A stretch of DNA of 64,000 bases. Origin: Chloroflexi bacterium AL-N1. Lineage in GTDB: Bacteria > Chloroflexota > Chloroflexia > Chloroflexales > Roseiflexaceae. The notes below the pieces were generated by a model. It did no database searches and had not been told where the DNA came from. It worked only from the letters and a program-made list of their open reading frames with translations. The stretch lies in NCBI GenBank assembly GCA_013122435.1, contig WYDT01000003.1, positions 372,001 to 436,000 of the forward strand, given 5' to 3'. Position 1 is the first letter of the stretch. Every line of letters begins with the position of its first letter. This document shows positions 35,332-45,188 of this stretch, piece by piece. A program made the position numbers and the translations under genes.

Positions 35332-36721
35332 ATGTCGAAAATCATACGTATGTCGGTGACATTAATTATATTCACAGTCCTTTGAGTGCCATCAGCCCTA
35401 GCCTTTGAGCAAAATTTTTCACCTACAAACCATTCCTATAGTGTGTCCGAACTTAGTACATATTCATGTGCTGGTTCTATTAGACATAGAAGCTCAATGA
35501 ATGGTGTTGTGAGAGTCAGAACAACTATGAGTTGGAATGATCAGGATGCCCAAAACGCTCGCAACGATGCCCAAAATGGATCATACTACCCCCATGATAT
35601 TACAGACATGAATGATAATCTTGATGGATGGTGTATTTGGACCAATTTTCCAAGCCCTTACTATGACTGGGATGATGATGGAGATAGTATATTTAAGTGG
35701 GAAGAGAGTGAAGTGGTGTCGGTTGATACGAATTTTCCTCCAGCAAACACAAACTATTCAGTAAATTCATATTTCACTCGATGGACTGAACAAACTGCTG
35801 GTAGTACTAATCCGTTTTGGGTTTATGATGGAGATGGAGGAACTATTAATATCATACCTCAGACGTCCCGCTGGAATTGGGTTATTCGAGAATATAACAC
35901 TGATGAATATGATGAGCAACCAGTCGAGGCAGGTTACGGAGACAATTCACAAAGCATTGAATCTGAGATAGAAATTCAAGAACCACTTGTAAGAGATGTA
36001 ACAAGTGTTGCATTTGGAGATAGTAATGAATACATAGTCCATATAGCGACCTCAGACGAGCATGTTTTCGTAAAAGAGATGAGTTTGCAAAGAGGCAAGA
36101 AGTCTTGATTACTATTCAACATGGTCACAGGGACTTGTAAAAAAATTACAGCAGGATAATGTGGATTCTGCTGATATGGTGGTTACATTTAATCAGCATA
36201 TTGCACCTCATCGCGTTTATAGTATATTGGACGAATATCAGGTTGATGTAAATACACTTCGTGTTGAGTACTCTGGGAAGGATGAATATGGAAGAGAGGA
36301 GATATGGACAGGTTTCATTCGCAATCATCATGGTACTGATTTTGCACTGTTAGATCGAGCGGCAGAAGAGCAAATGGATGTCGATTTTTTCAAACCACAT
36401 GGTGTAGTATCATTGCAAGGGTCTGCTCCTGTTGACCAAGTAGAACGACTAAATCAACATGAACATGTCTTCCTAGCCGATCCGGTTGCTACTTACATTG
36501 ATACCGTTGCTTCACAGGATCGTGACGTTCAGTTAGCTCTCAGTGAAGTGTTGGAAAAGAGAACCCAGAGATTGGAGCAAAACTCGGAACCAGATGAATA
36601 CTCATTAAGCATCAATAGGAATACGAAATTGGCTTTGGATAATTTCGTTGATAAAAACTCAGAACTAATACCTCATGTTGAGGTTAGGGTTCGGGATGTA
36701 TGGAATCTTATAGATAAGTAA
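35332..36721 (+). pseudogene. Exported protein of unknown function with in-frame TGA and a frameshift
   Basis: A signal peptide (MSKIIRMSVTLIIFTVL) is interrupted by TGA at 35383-35385 and then continues VPSALAFEQ in frame. The secreted part is rich in Trp, Asp and Asn (WNDQDAQNARNDAQNG; DWDDDGDSIFKWEES). At an A3 run (36089-36091) one extra base shifts the frame; removing it gives MSLQEARSLDYYSTWSQGL, joining smoothly to the second open frame (residues around VVTFNQHIAPHRVYSILDEY). The repaired protein has about 460 residues. I know no family. The two open pieces are 35386-36108 and about 36100-36721. Confidence 0.6.
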
Positions 36722-36728
36722 GTCTGTT

Positions 36729-36774
36729 ACTTGGAGAATAGGAATATAAATGATATGTTTCCTATTCTCCAAGT
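36729..36774 (+). promoter_or_regulatory. Perfect 16-bp intercistronic inverted repeat
   Basis: ACTTGGAGAATAGGAA and its exact reverse complement enclose a 14-base loop. It starts eight bases after a stop codon and ends next to the GGAGG ribosome site of the following gene. No T-run follows, so it may control translation or mRNA stability rather than end transcription. Confidence 0.65.
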
Positions 36775-36791
36775 TGGAGGAATATCCTAAA

Positions 36792-37337
36792 ATGCAAAGA
36801 AAAGTCCTTATCGTGGTTAGCAGCACTATGACTGCATTCGTACTACTCTGTGGTCTGTTTATTGTTCAAGGAGGCAACAGCTGTAGAATTGAGCGATACA
36901 ACGCAGAAACAATTCTTTTTATTACAACCTGTTCGCGAGCCGCTCAGGTTGCAGAGAATTACTACAGTTCTATTGTAACAGGAGATTTTGCCGATGCATT
37001 TGTAAATGTGGCCTATTATACCCGTTCCTCCAATCCTAAGCCTAGTATTTCTTATCAGTTAGTAGAAGAACGTTGGGTACAGCGTGTGCAAGCGTTGAAG
37101 GTAGAAGGAACATATATTGTAGATGTTGAAAGTATTAAAGTTTACACTGATGATGGATATCCTATGGGAGTAGCGCGATTAGTTATTCACGAAAATGGTG
37201 TTGAGAAAACTATAGACCAAATTATTCACTTTAATAGAATGGAAGAACGTGGACTTTGGAAGATAAGAGCTCTTGACTCTGAGAATTCAAGTCTACAGGA
37301 GCTTGACGAAGTTTTAAGTGGTAAAGAACTCATATAA
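36792..37337 (+). CDS. Anchored or exported protein with NTF2-like features
   Basis: 181 residues. An N-terminal hydrophobic helix (VLIVVSSTMTAFVLLCGLFIV) is followed by a soluble domain that looks like small secreted NTF2/DUF4878-type folds: AAQVAENYYSSIVTGDFADAF at its head and WKIRALDSENS at its end. This is pattern recognition only. GGAGGAA precedes the ATG, just behind the 16-bp hairpin. It is in line with the exported protein upstream and two membrane proteins downstream. Confidence 0.68.
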   Translation: MQRKVLIVVSSTMTAFVLLCGLFIVQGGNSCRIERYNAETILFITTCSRAAQVAENYYSSIVTGDFADAFVNVAYYTRSSNPKPSISYQLVEERWVQRVQALKVEGTYIVDVESIKVYTDDGYPMGVARLVIHENGVEKTIDQIIHFNRMEERGLWKIRALDSENSSLQELDEVLSGKELI

Positions 37338-37475
37338 AGTAATCACATACTACATTGTGTGAATTTGAAATATATAGATATATTCTACTTCTTGAATGCA
37401 AAAATTCTAGATGTGTCAGAAAGTTATACTTCTATCTACCAACCCCTACTTAATTATCATAAAACAGTATTTGCT

Positions 37476-37844
37476 ATGAACCAAGAAATGTATCCTCTTC
37501 GGAAATGGACTATTGTAGGGATTTTGGTGCTAGTTAATGTGGCGTTTTTTAGTATACTGGCTGTTGAGATATATGCACAAATCAATATCAGACCTCTTAT
37601 GGGGCGTGGACCAAGTGTAAGTGAATTTGTTCAACCTTATCTGTATGCGATAACCCAACTTGGTATATTGGGGTTGCTGGGTTTATTGTTAACCTCTACA
37701 TACTGGAAATGGGCCATATCGAGAGCTGAGTCAGATAATGAACCATCAACAACCAGAAAGAGGCGGCTAATACAAGCCAGTTTCGTACTTATTCCGATAT
37801 GGTTAATGCTTGTGTATTTTGTTGGTGTAGTTTTTATTACATGA
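37476..37844 (+). CDS. Three-helix membrane protein of unknown function
   Basis: About 122 residues with three hydrophobic segments (VGILVLVNVAFFSILAVEIY; LGILGLLGLLLTS; FVLIPIWLMLVYFVGVVF) and a basic loop (TTRKRRLIQ). No family is recognised. The frame is open 117 bases further upstream, but that part is unlikely coding. The ribosome site is weak, so the start could also be the Met four codons later. The stop overlaps the next start in an ATGA. Confidence 0.55.
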   Translation: MNQEMYPLRKWTIVGILVLVNVAFFSILAVEIYAQINIRPLMGRGPSVSEFVQPYLYAITQLGILGLLGLLLTSTYWKWAISRAESDNEPSTTRKRRLIQASFVLIPIWLMLVYFVGVVFIT

Positions 37845-38239
37845 TTACTACATTTTTTCACTGGATACATGTTCAAAATGCTAGCATCCTAGTAATCAAT
37901 AAACACCGTTCAAAAGCGTTGGTCCTGCTTCCTATCTTGCTCTGTTCCTGTGGAATCTGGGATAACGTCGTGCTTGACAATAAGAACTATGGTATGTCCT
38001 GTGATCAATTTCCGTCTGTGGTCGAAGTGGAGCAGATTATGCGAGAAGAAAAAGACACGTTTGATGCGATCAAGCGGGTGAGTCCCGACTTTGTTGCTGT
38101 GCATGTAGATGAGCAAACCTGCCCAGGACGTGCTGGTATCGCGATTACCCACGGCTCTCGTCAGCAGCGGACAGCAATTCAGGAAATCATTGGCGGTACT
38201 ACGATTGCCGGAATTCCCTACAAAATGAACAATCGGTAG
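37841..38239 (+). CDS. Small secreted or lipoprotein-like protein
   Basis: 132 residues starting in the ATGA overlap with the upstream gene. A hydrophobic segment ends in LLPILLCSCGIW, which looks like a lipobox, though it lies unusually far (about 30 residues) from the start. The mature part has two more Cys (MSCDQFPS and EQTCPGRAG) and the smooth region VVEVEQIMREEKDTFDAIK. No family is recognised. Confidence 0.55.
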   Translation: MITTFFHWIHVQNASILVINKHRSKALVLLPILLCSCGIWDNVVLDNKNYGMSCDQFPSVVEVEQIMREEKDTFDAIKRVSPDFVAVHVDEQTCPGRAGIAITHGSRQQRTAIQEIIGGTTIAGIPYKMNNR

Positions 38240-38270
38240 TTTCCCGCCTCAACAGCTAAAGCAGTTGATA

Positions 38271-38882
38271 CTACTCAGTTAATGCCAGCCGGATACCCAG
38301 ACCCGCAAACATGGCGGCAAACGAGCGGCGCAGCCAGATAATAGCCTTTGGGGACTGCATGACATAGGAGCGGACCCTACTCGCCAGAACACCATACAAC
38401 ACAAAAACAGCAAGAGTTAGAGCCATAAACACCAGACTCAGCAGAAACAGTTCGGTGATGGGGGATGTAGTGTTAGGTGTAATAAAGAGCGGTAGAAACG
38501 TAAAAAAGAAGATAGTCAGTTTGGGGTTCAGGATATTAATCAGGACGGCTTTTAACGCGATCTGCCAGAGGTTGTGTTGAGGCGAAGCTGAATCAAACGT
38601 CATTCCGCCTGTGTCGCGCCACAGCGCCCATGCCAGATACAGCAAGTAGAGCACACCCGCCAATTTAATGGTTTGGAATGCCACAGCACTCATATGCAGA
38701 ATAAACGATAGCCCCAGTATGCTGGCGAGCAAGTGTGGGATAATGCCTGCGGTGCACCCGATGGCTGCGGCGACACTTGCCCGCCATCCGTGGAAAAGTC
38801 CCGTTGAAATGGTGTAGATGACACCTGTCCCCGGTATCAACACGACGATCAGTGATGTGAGTAAAAATTCCGCACTAAACAT
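38271..38882 (-). CDS. LysE/RhtB family amino-acid exporter
   Basis: 203 residues with six membrane helices. The N-terminal IPGTGVIYTISTGLFHGWR is the family signature, and INILNPKLTIFFFTFLPLF is the conserved fourth-helix motif with its NPK. It exports amino acids or their derivatives; the substrate is not readable. It is followed, in the same direction and upstream, by a broken AraC-type regulator that may once have controlled it. Confidence 0.9.
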   Translation of the reverse strand: MFSAEFLLTSLIVVLIPGTGVIYTISTGLFHGWRASVAAAIGCTAGIIPHLLASILGLSFILHMSAVAFQTIKLAGVLYLLYLAWALWRDTGGMTFDSASPQHNLWQIALKAVLINILNPKLTIFFFTFLPLFITPNTTSPITELFLLSLVFMALTLAVFVLYGVLASRVRSYVMQSPKAIIWLRRSFAAMFAGLGIRLALTE

Positions 38883-39004
38883 AGTTACCTCCTATGCGGT
38901 AACGATCCTGGTTGACCAATGAGCGTCCCGCAGCATAAAGCTCAACAGCCTGTAAACAAGTTGAGCGTGACAGGTTGTATCAAAGGGTTGTTGGTTTTAG
39001 TCTA

Positions 39005-39858
39005 CTATGGTCGAGGAGCGCTGTCTTGTACATTATTGCGGTATTGACCCGGCGTGAAGCCCCATAGCTGTTTGAAGCAGCGCGTGAGATGACTCTGGTC
39101 GGTGAACCCAGTGGCAAGAGCAACATCTGCAATGGGTTGGCCAGCTGCGAGCATGGCTTTGGCATGTCTGATCCGCACCTGTCGCAGATATGCATGTGGG
39201 GGGATGCCGACAGCTTCACGAAAGACCCGAATGAAGTGGTAGCGGCTGAGTTGGGTGAGTTGGGACAAATGGTTGAGCGTAATCTCCTCGCTATAGTGTG
39301 CCTCGATATAGCATTTTAGCTCCTTCACGGCAGAGGGTTCTTGCCCCACCCAGTGCTCTGGCGGTGGGTCATCGGCATGGCGACGTATAAACTGTGCGAG
39401 GGTTTCTAGCATCAGTGTTTCCTGGTCAAGGAGTGGTAAAATCGTCTTTTCTAACTGACAGTGCAGATAGCGTAGTTGTCGGGCTACAGCGATATCGGTA
39501 ATCACTCCAGACTGGAAAACGGTAGTTGACGTGGTCGATCTGCGACTTCAGCGGCCACCTGCTCCAGGATGCTGGTGTCGAAGTAGAACATCCGATAGGT
39601 CCACCCCTCCTCTATCGCCGGATGCCCCGTGTGCACCTCGCCGGGAATACATAGATTAATATTTCCTGGGGCCGCAACGACATTTTCGCCGCGATAGAAA
39701 AAGCCCAGCGCGCCCTGCTCGATCACACCGATAGCATAGCGCTCGTGTGTATGTTGTGGGAACGACTGCGTAAGGTGCTTTCCTCGCAGCAGTTCAAGAT
39801 TGCCAAGTTTGGGGATGCGCCATAGTTTGCTGTGGGGAGCAGTGGGTTTAGATTTCAT
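39005..39858 (-). pseudogene. AraC-family regulator broken by one frameshift
   Basis: The N-terminal cupin domain (HTHERYAIGVIEQGALGFFY) and the C-terminal double helix-turn-helix (LSRYHFIRVFREAVGIPPHA; ADVALATGFTDQSHLTRCFK) lie in different frames. The break is at an A4 run on the plus strand (39516-39519), one base short: restoring it gives QLPFFQSGVITDIAVARQ, a normal AraC linker. The intact protein would have about 284 residues. The second half keeps the whole DNA-binding domain and has a possible start at 39505. Confidence 0.8.
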
Positions 39859-40105
39859 CGTTTGATGTGACTAGGTCGTTACAATGGTTTGTTCTGCATC
39901 TATTGTAATGGACGTTTCATGAAAATTGTTAGCATGCCTTGAGGACACTAACTGAGAAACCACAAATTGGTACTTGACAAATATAGGTTGTAGGTATATA
40001 TTGTTAGTAAGTAGTTGCTAACAATAACATAATTACTTTCACCAAAGTATAGCAAAATATGTCTGATTGTGAACAAATAACATGGACCTGATAATCTGGA
40101 GGAAC

Positions 40106-41797
40106 ATGATGATGAATACAACTGATGTACTTATTGTTGGTGCAGGACCGACGGGACTGACCGCTGCGACATTGCTGGCATACTATGGAGTTGATCTACG
40201 CATTATCGATAAAAATGCTACTCTGTCCCAAAAGTCAAAGGCACTTGGTGTCCAGGCACGCACACTGGAATTGTGGGACAAATTAGGTCTGGCAGAGGGC
40301 GCAGTGGCAAATGGTCAGCCGCTTACAGCACTGAACCTGATCACTAAAGGGACATTATTGCAGGGTGGCAAGCCCTTCATGGCCTTGGGGCGTGATGGGG
40401 CACGTGTTTCACCATATCCTTTCCTGCTTATTTATGAACAAAATAAAACCGAGCGGATGTTACTGGACACATTTGAGCGCCAAACAGGACCACGAGGCAA
40501 CTATCATGTTGAACGTAGCACTGAGGTGGTGAGGTTTGAGCAAAAAGATAATGGTGTGACAGTTACCTTGCGCTACGGCGATGGTTCAGAGGAAATCGTC
40601 CACACACGCTGGCTTATTGCTGCAGATGGTGCCAGTAGCTTTATCAGAAAAACATTAGGGCTTGAATTTGATGGCTCAACCTATGCTGACCCGTTGTTCG
40701 TGGCTGATGTAGATATGCAGTGGCCACTGGAACGTGACAAGTTTTATGTCCAGATGCCGCGTCAGGGGATGCTGACTTTCTTCCCGATGCGAGGCGATGG
40801 CTATAGTGACAATCAATATCGCATCATTGGGCGTATTCCGGTTGCGTGGGAGGACAAAGACCAGCTGACAGGCGAGGATATCCAGAGTCTCCTTGATAGT
40901 CATAGTGTTATTGATGCCAAAATAACAGATACACGTTGGGTGTCCAAGTATCGTATCCACAAACGTATGGTCAAGCAATTTCGTGTCAGGCGTATCTTTC
41001 TGGCAGGTGATGCCGCACACATCCATAGTCCGTCGGGTGGTCAGGGCATGAACACTGGCATTCAGGACGCATGGAACCTCGCGTGGAAAGTAGCGCTGGT
41101 TGTACGTGGCGAGGCAGATGTACAATTGCTGGATAGTTACGAACCGGAGCGGATGCCGGTAGCCAAAGCGATTCTTTCGGGATCAGACCAGGGCTTCCAT
41201 TTCATCGGCTCACCCAACTATTGGTTGCATCTCCTCCGCAGTGCGTTATTGCCACGCCTGACTGAGCTTGCTTCGCGCAAAAGTGTTGGAGAGAAAATCT
41301 TCAGGATGCTTTCACAAACCTGGATTCGTTATCGCAATAGCCCGGCTGTTGATAGAAATGGGACAAAGGGTGCTGTGCTACCTGGTGACCGTGCTCCTTA
41401 TGCACATTTTGATACAGGTGTACATGCGGGTCAGAGTATCTTTACCTTACTCCGTGGAACGACACACCATCTGTTATTGTTTGCGGGTGATGTGAATGAG
41501 ACGACGATTAAGCGCTGGCAGACGCAGATAGGATTATCGTTAGATGCCTACCAGATCGCAACCTGTATGCATGTGATTGACCATTCTCAACGTTCGTTAT
41601 ACGCGGCGTATGGTGTACGCTCATCAACAATGATACTCATCCGACCTGACGGTCATATCGCCTGGCGTGGTTTGGTACATGATATGGGTAAATTGACAGA
41701 CTATATGGATCGGCTGTACACGTGGCGCACCTCGTTGACCATAGATTCAGAAAGTATCCAGACTGATGTCAATGAATCGGCCATACTGCAACATTGA
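40106..41797 (+). CDS. FAD-dependent aromatic monooxygenase (PheA/TfdB/MhpA type)
   Basis: 563 residues. The FAD motif VLIVGAGPTGLTAATLLAYYG is at the N-terminus, the DG fingerprint reads WLIAADGASSFIRK near residue 180, and the second FAD motif is FLAGDAAHIHSPSGGQGMN with the continuation IQDAWNLAWK. A thioredoxin-like C-terminal domain completes the class A flavoprotein hydroxylase. Substrates are usually phenols or polyketides. ATGATGATG offers three starts; TGGAGGA precedes them. It is divergent from the broken AraC gene, 247 bases away. A hairpin terminator follows. Confidence 0.88.
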   Translation: MMMNTTDVLIVGAGPTGLTAATLLAYYGVDLRIIDKNATLSQKSKALGVQARTLELWDKLGLAEGAVANGQPLTALNLITKGTLLQGGKPFMALGRDGARVSPYPFLLIYEQNKTERMLLDTFERQTGPRGNYHVERSTEVVRFEQKDNGVTVTLRYGDGSEEIVHTRWLIAADGASSFIRKTLGLEFDGSTYADPLFVADVDMQWPLERDKFYVQMPRQGMLTFFPMRGDGYSDNQYRIIGRIPVAWEDKDQLTGEDIQSLLDSHSVIDAKITDTRWVSKYRIHKRMVKQFRVRRIFLAGDAAHIHSPSGGQGMNTGIQDAWNLAWKVALVVRGEADVQLLDSYEPERMPVAKAILSGSDQGFHFIGSPNYWLHLLRSALLPRLTELASRKSVGEKIFRMLSQTWIRYRNSPAVDRNGTKGAVLPGDRAPYAHFDTGVHAGQSIFTLLRGTTHHLLLFAGDVNETTIKRWQTQIGLSLDAYQIATCMHVIDHSQRSLYAAYGVRSSTMILIRPDGHIAWRGLVHDMGKLTDYMDRLYTWRTSLTIDSESIQTDVNESAILQH

Positions 41798-41858
41798 AGT
41801 AACTGATCATCTCTCAAGTAACCAATCTCAGGTATGGTAACATCAATGTTTTTCAAAG

Positions 41859-41895
41859 AGAGTCGTAGATGATGATTAGATATCTACGACTCTTT
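41859..41895 (+). terminator. Terminator after the monooxygenase gene
   Basis: A perfect 12-base stem AGAGTCGTAGAT/ATCTACGACTCT with an 11-base loop is followed by a short TTTC run. Confidence 0.7.
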
Positions 41896-41958
41896 CATGT
41901 CTATTGAGAAAATAGGCTGAGGGCATTGTTGCTCAACAGGTTGTTCGTAGTCATTAGA

Positions 41959-42174
41959 CTACTCGCCTTGTTGTCCCAACGCCACACCAATCGCCACGCC
42001 AATCGCTGCGCCTATGGCTATACCTGCGCTTACATGGTCAAGTGCGGTGCCAATCGCAGCACCAATTCCTACACCAAGCGCAATCCCAACGCCAATTATA
42101 CGATTCTGTCGTGAATTTATCTTTTCCTCTGTTTGGATTGTCGAGCAACAGTTCAGATGTGGCTGTTGTGACAT
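41959..42174 (-). CDS. Small glycine-zipper membrane protein
   Basis: 71 residues: a polar N-terminal 27 residues with two Cys, then two hydrophobic glycine-zipper helices (IIGVGIALGVGIGAAIGTAL and AGIAIGAAIGVAIGVALG) and a polar tail. The same small-residue alternation as the VGVA repeat at 11.8 kb is seen, but diverged. The repetitive coding makes a chance frame possible; there is no good ribosome site. Glycine-zipper proteins often form oligomeric membrane pores or act as scaffolds. Confidence 0.5.
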   Translation of the reverse strand: MSQQPHLNCCSTIQTEEKINSRQNRIIGVGIALGVGIGAAIGTALDHVSAGIAIGAAIGVAIGVALGQQGE

Positions 42175-42322
42175 CTTGAATGATCTGCCTGTTTATATAC
42201 GTTTAATCTACCACGATGGTGGCATGGTTTGCAAAACAGGTAATTCGGGAGAGAAACTGTTTTTACGCAGAGACAGAAGTCTGTCCTGTTATGTCTAAAG
42301 TGGAGTGATTATGATGATAAGA

Positions 42323-42354
42323 AGTAGTAGGGGTATAATTATGCTCCTACTACT
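42323..42354. terminator. Stem-loop between the zipper protein and the SH3 protein genes
   Basis: AGTAGTAGG and CCTACTACT form a nine-base stem around a TATAATTATG-containing loop. It lies downstream of the minus-strand SH3 gene and probably ends that transcript, although the T-run is poor. Confidence 0.45.
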
Positions 42355-42419
42355 CTATCATGTTATGGTAAACAGAATACCTGATGAATTTCTGAAAGCA
42401 GAACTCTCTTGTGTATGTC

Positions 42420-43757
42420 TTAGTTCTTGATCTCAAGATAACGTGAACTCATCCATCCAACGGTAGAGTTATACACTACGCGTACCCACACACGGTTATC
42501 TGCTCGAACATGTTCATCACATAATATAGCGATTGTGTCCCCTCGTGGAACAGCCCCTACACGAGTTGCATCAAGATCTGGTCTTTCGCGTATAGAGAGT
42601 GCTTCCACTTCAATGACTATACCTTGTTGACAGGTCTCGGTATCTGGGTCAACTATATTTACAGGGCCAGATGGAGCTACCTGAGCAATGCGCTCTAATA
42701 ATGGGTAGAAAATATAGCCACCTGTGTTGGGGCAAGAAGCCCAGCGGTCCTGACCGTCGAGATTTTGACCGGTTACAATCTCATCACATATAATCTCGGT
42801 ATCTCCAGATAGTCTGTCTTGTTCTGCACTACTTGTGGTAGGTAAACTTCGCACAGAGACAAAACCATCATATGTCTCTCGCACGCGATAGAGATTTCCT
42901 GCACCTGAATGAGTATCTCCAATGTTATCTGAAGGAGGAGGGATAGGTATCGTTTGTGGTGATGGTAAAGGTACAGAGGCATCCAACTTAGATAAGAGAA
43001 CACGCGCAGGAAAACTCTCTTTCAATGTGATCTTATTCTCATAAAGCATGTGGCTTTCAGACTTCACAATAATTTTTGCGAGATTGCCAATCTGACCATT
43101 TTTCATATCAAATGCTACTAACCCCTCTTCATTGGTAAAGTCATGCATTTCAGATGCCTTTTCGCCAGCTGCTTTTTCTAACACAAGAATGACCTTGACA
43201 TTCTCAACATGCGACTGATCCTCTTGGGAAAGGACGCGAATACGGTAGCGGAAATGATCATTGGAGGTAGCGGTATCGACAGTTGGTGAAACAGTATCGA
43301 CAGTTGGTGAAGCGGTTGGTTGAGGTTGGTTAGATGATACTACAGAGATATCTTGCTGGATACTTGCTGCTTCGCATTCAGGATGGGTTACTTCAACCGA
43401 TATGACATCATCTACTGCTTCCGACGGTGCCGTATATGTAGATTGTGGGGTTCCTGATCGTGTTCCCGGGTCCATCTGCCCATGGACTGCACGCCAATTA
43501 AAGAGAAGTGCCCGACCACCAGGATTATTAGCACGTACCGCAACTTGTGTAGTTTGTCCCACCTGGATGATGGATCGCTCGACAGAAATGTCAGAGATAC
43601 TGATCTGACAAGGAACAGCGGTAGGGCTGGCAGAACTATCATTGATCCAATCCCAAAATCCTTGTGCGCCAAATAGAGCAACAACAATTGGAACAAGAAT
43701 AGCGGCAATACATCCATTTGCAACATGATTTGTTGTGTTGGATGAAGATTGAGTCAT
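42420..43757 (-). CDS. Anchored extracellular protein with Ig-like and SH3b domains
   Basis: 445 residues. A membrane helix near residues 15-35 (CIAAILVPIVVALFGAQGFW) anchors it. Residues about 50-130 look like an Ig/PKD-type domain (IQVGQTTQVAVRANNPGG). After a Thr/Pro linker a second beta domain follows, then two SH3-like units: YRVRETYDGFVSVRSLP and VEALSIRERPDLDATRVG with WVRVVYNSTVGWMSSRYLE at the end. It would bind cell wall or a surface partner. The M23 lipoprotein next to it in the same orientation suggests a wall-remodelling pair. Confidence 0.75.
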   Translation of the reverse strand: MTQSSSNTTNHVANGCIAAILVPIVVALFGAQGFWDWINDSSASPTAVPCQISISDISVERSIIQVGQTTQVAVRANNPGGRALLFNWRAVHGQMDPGTRSGTPQSTYTAPSEAVDDVISVEVTHPECEAASIQQDISVVSSNQPQPTASPTVDTVSPTVDTATSNDHFRYRIRVLSQEDQSHVENVKVILVLEKAAGEKASEMHDFTNEEGLVAFDMKNGQIGNLAKIIVKSESHMLYENKITLKESFPARVLLSKLDASVPLPSPQTIPIPPPSDNIGDTHSGAGNLYRVRETYDGFVSVRSLPTTSSAEQDRLSGDTEIICDEIVTGQNLDGQDRWASCPNTGGYIFYPLLERIAQVAPSGPVNIVDPDTETCQQGIVIEVEALSIRERPDLDATRVGAVPRGDTIAILCDEHVRADNRVWVRVVYNSTVGWMSSRYLEIKN

Positions 43758-43886
43758 TATGCACCACCTTTATTTGAACATCTTAGATATGTGTGTTTTA
43801 AAGTTTGATGAGATTTGATCTTGTAATTGGCATTTAGCTAAGAAATGTACGAGATTAACGATATTTGTTACAATCCTCCCATTAGA

Positions 43887-44651
43887 TCAATGAACATCCA
43901 GTTCCAATACCGGTGTCATATGTTGACCATCTTTCCATGCGGCCAGGTATTCTTGTGGCCACACTTCACCGCGTCGTATTTGCCAATCTTCTGGAGTAGT
44001 TGGACGTGAAATACCAAAATGCAGATGTGGATCAGTTCCTTTAGCGTTGCCGGTATCACCAGTTAAACCCAAAATCTGTCCGGCTTGTACCCTTGTCCCA
44101 GGCTCAATACCTTCAGTAACCTGTAATAGATGTGAGCCGTAATAACGAATACCGTCATCACCGATAATGGCCACAGATAACCCGCCCCGATGAGTAGGCT
44201 CTCTGCTCCCCTGTGCATACAGATCTTCTTTACTAACGAAATCAACTATACCGCTTGTTACTGCTACAAACTCGGTACCGATTGGACAAAATATGTCTGC
44301 TGCTGGATAATCATGATGAGACGATGGATACCTGCAACTATCGTTTTTTACTGGAAAGACATACACGAAAGCCTCTGGTGTAGCTTCTCGTGTTGGTTCT
44401 ACTGTGGCTGTAGGTGTCGGGTTGATTGTAGATGATGGTGTTACAGTCAGTGGCTTTGGTGTAGATATAGAAGTTGATACCGTAGTTGGTATCTCGCTAG
44501 GAAGATCTGTTTGAGTATGTGTTGCTAATATTGTGGGTGTGTTGGTACTTATAAGAGCCTCAGAAGTAGTTATCTGTGGCGTTGTTTGCCTTTCCAGATA
44601 TCCACAAGCGCTAAACAGTAAAAGATAGAGAAGTAATATAAAACGTGCCAT
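43887..44651 (-). CDS. Lipoprotein with M23 (LytM-type) peptidase domain
   Basis: 254 residues. The signal peptide ends in the lipobox LFSAC. A Thr/Ser/Pro linker of about 70 residues leads to a LytM-type fold: HHDYPAADIFCPIGTEF supplies the first His and Asp ligands and DPHLHFGIS the HxH motif, with TGDTGNAKG before it. It should cut peptide bridges of peptidoglycan or, if inactive, activate other hydrolases. It is about 130 bases upstream of the SH3 protein gene on the same strand. Confidence 0.85.
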   Translation of the reverse strand: MARFILLLYLLLFSACGYLERQTTPQITTSEALISTNTPTILATHTQTDLPSEIPTTVSTSISTPKPLTVTPSSTINPTPTATVEPTREATPEAFVYVFPVKNDSCRYPSSHHDYPAADIFCPIGTEFVAVTSGIVDFVSKEDLYAQGSREPTHRGGLSVAIIGDDGIRYYGSHLLQVTEGIEPGTRVQAGQILGLTGDTGNAKGTDPHLHFGISRPTTPEDWQIRRGEVWPQEYLAAWKDGQHMTPVLELDVH

Positions 44652-45188
44652 AACAAACTTATTGGCTATCCCAATTCTATTAATTAGAAGCTATCGTATT
44701 GCTGAGATTGATATGCTCACTGTTTCCAAGTGTATCTAATATGAATATTTGTGTAGATAAATATAGATGAGTTGTATTATTGTAAAGGTGTGATTTTGAT
44801 GAGTGAATTTATAGTCTTTATAAGTGATTTTTGTTGGGATTAGATAATATTTGAACCCAAAGCTTTTTATGTTTGAGTATGAAAGATAATATACTAAATA
44901 AACGCAATAAAGAGTGATTTTTTTGAATTATGACAACATTGAAATAAAGTGGATGTGTTTATAGATATCGAGGTTGTTTTTTGTTGGAAAATGTACTAAA
45001 AAGGGATAAATGATTTATTGCCTCTGAGAGATTGTAAAACATAGATTATATTCGTTGATATATTTATAGTACATTCTGTAATATTGCTCTCCGTGGAAAA
45101 CATGCCTAATTGATGAGAAATACAGAGTAGAATAAAAAGATCAGGCATGTTCAGAATACACACCTAATCCTCTACTGATGGTACTCAA
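44652..45188. other. AT-rich intergenic region, no gene seen
   Basis: About 540 bases, strongly AT-rich, upstream of the M23 gene and downstream of the ABC-F gene. The only structure I see is a nine-base inverted repeat, AACATGCCT (45099-45107) and AGGCATGTT (45143-45151), with a long loop. It may be part of a laterally acquired block that ends here. Confidence 0.5.

Noticed and set aside
43402-43608. Small plus-strand open frames opposite the SH3 protein gene.
   Set aside because: They have no ribosome site and mirror the codon pattern of the opposite strand.
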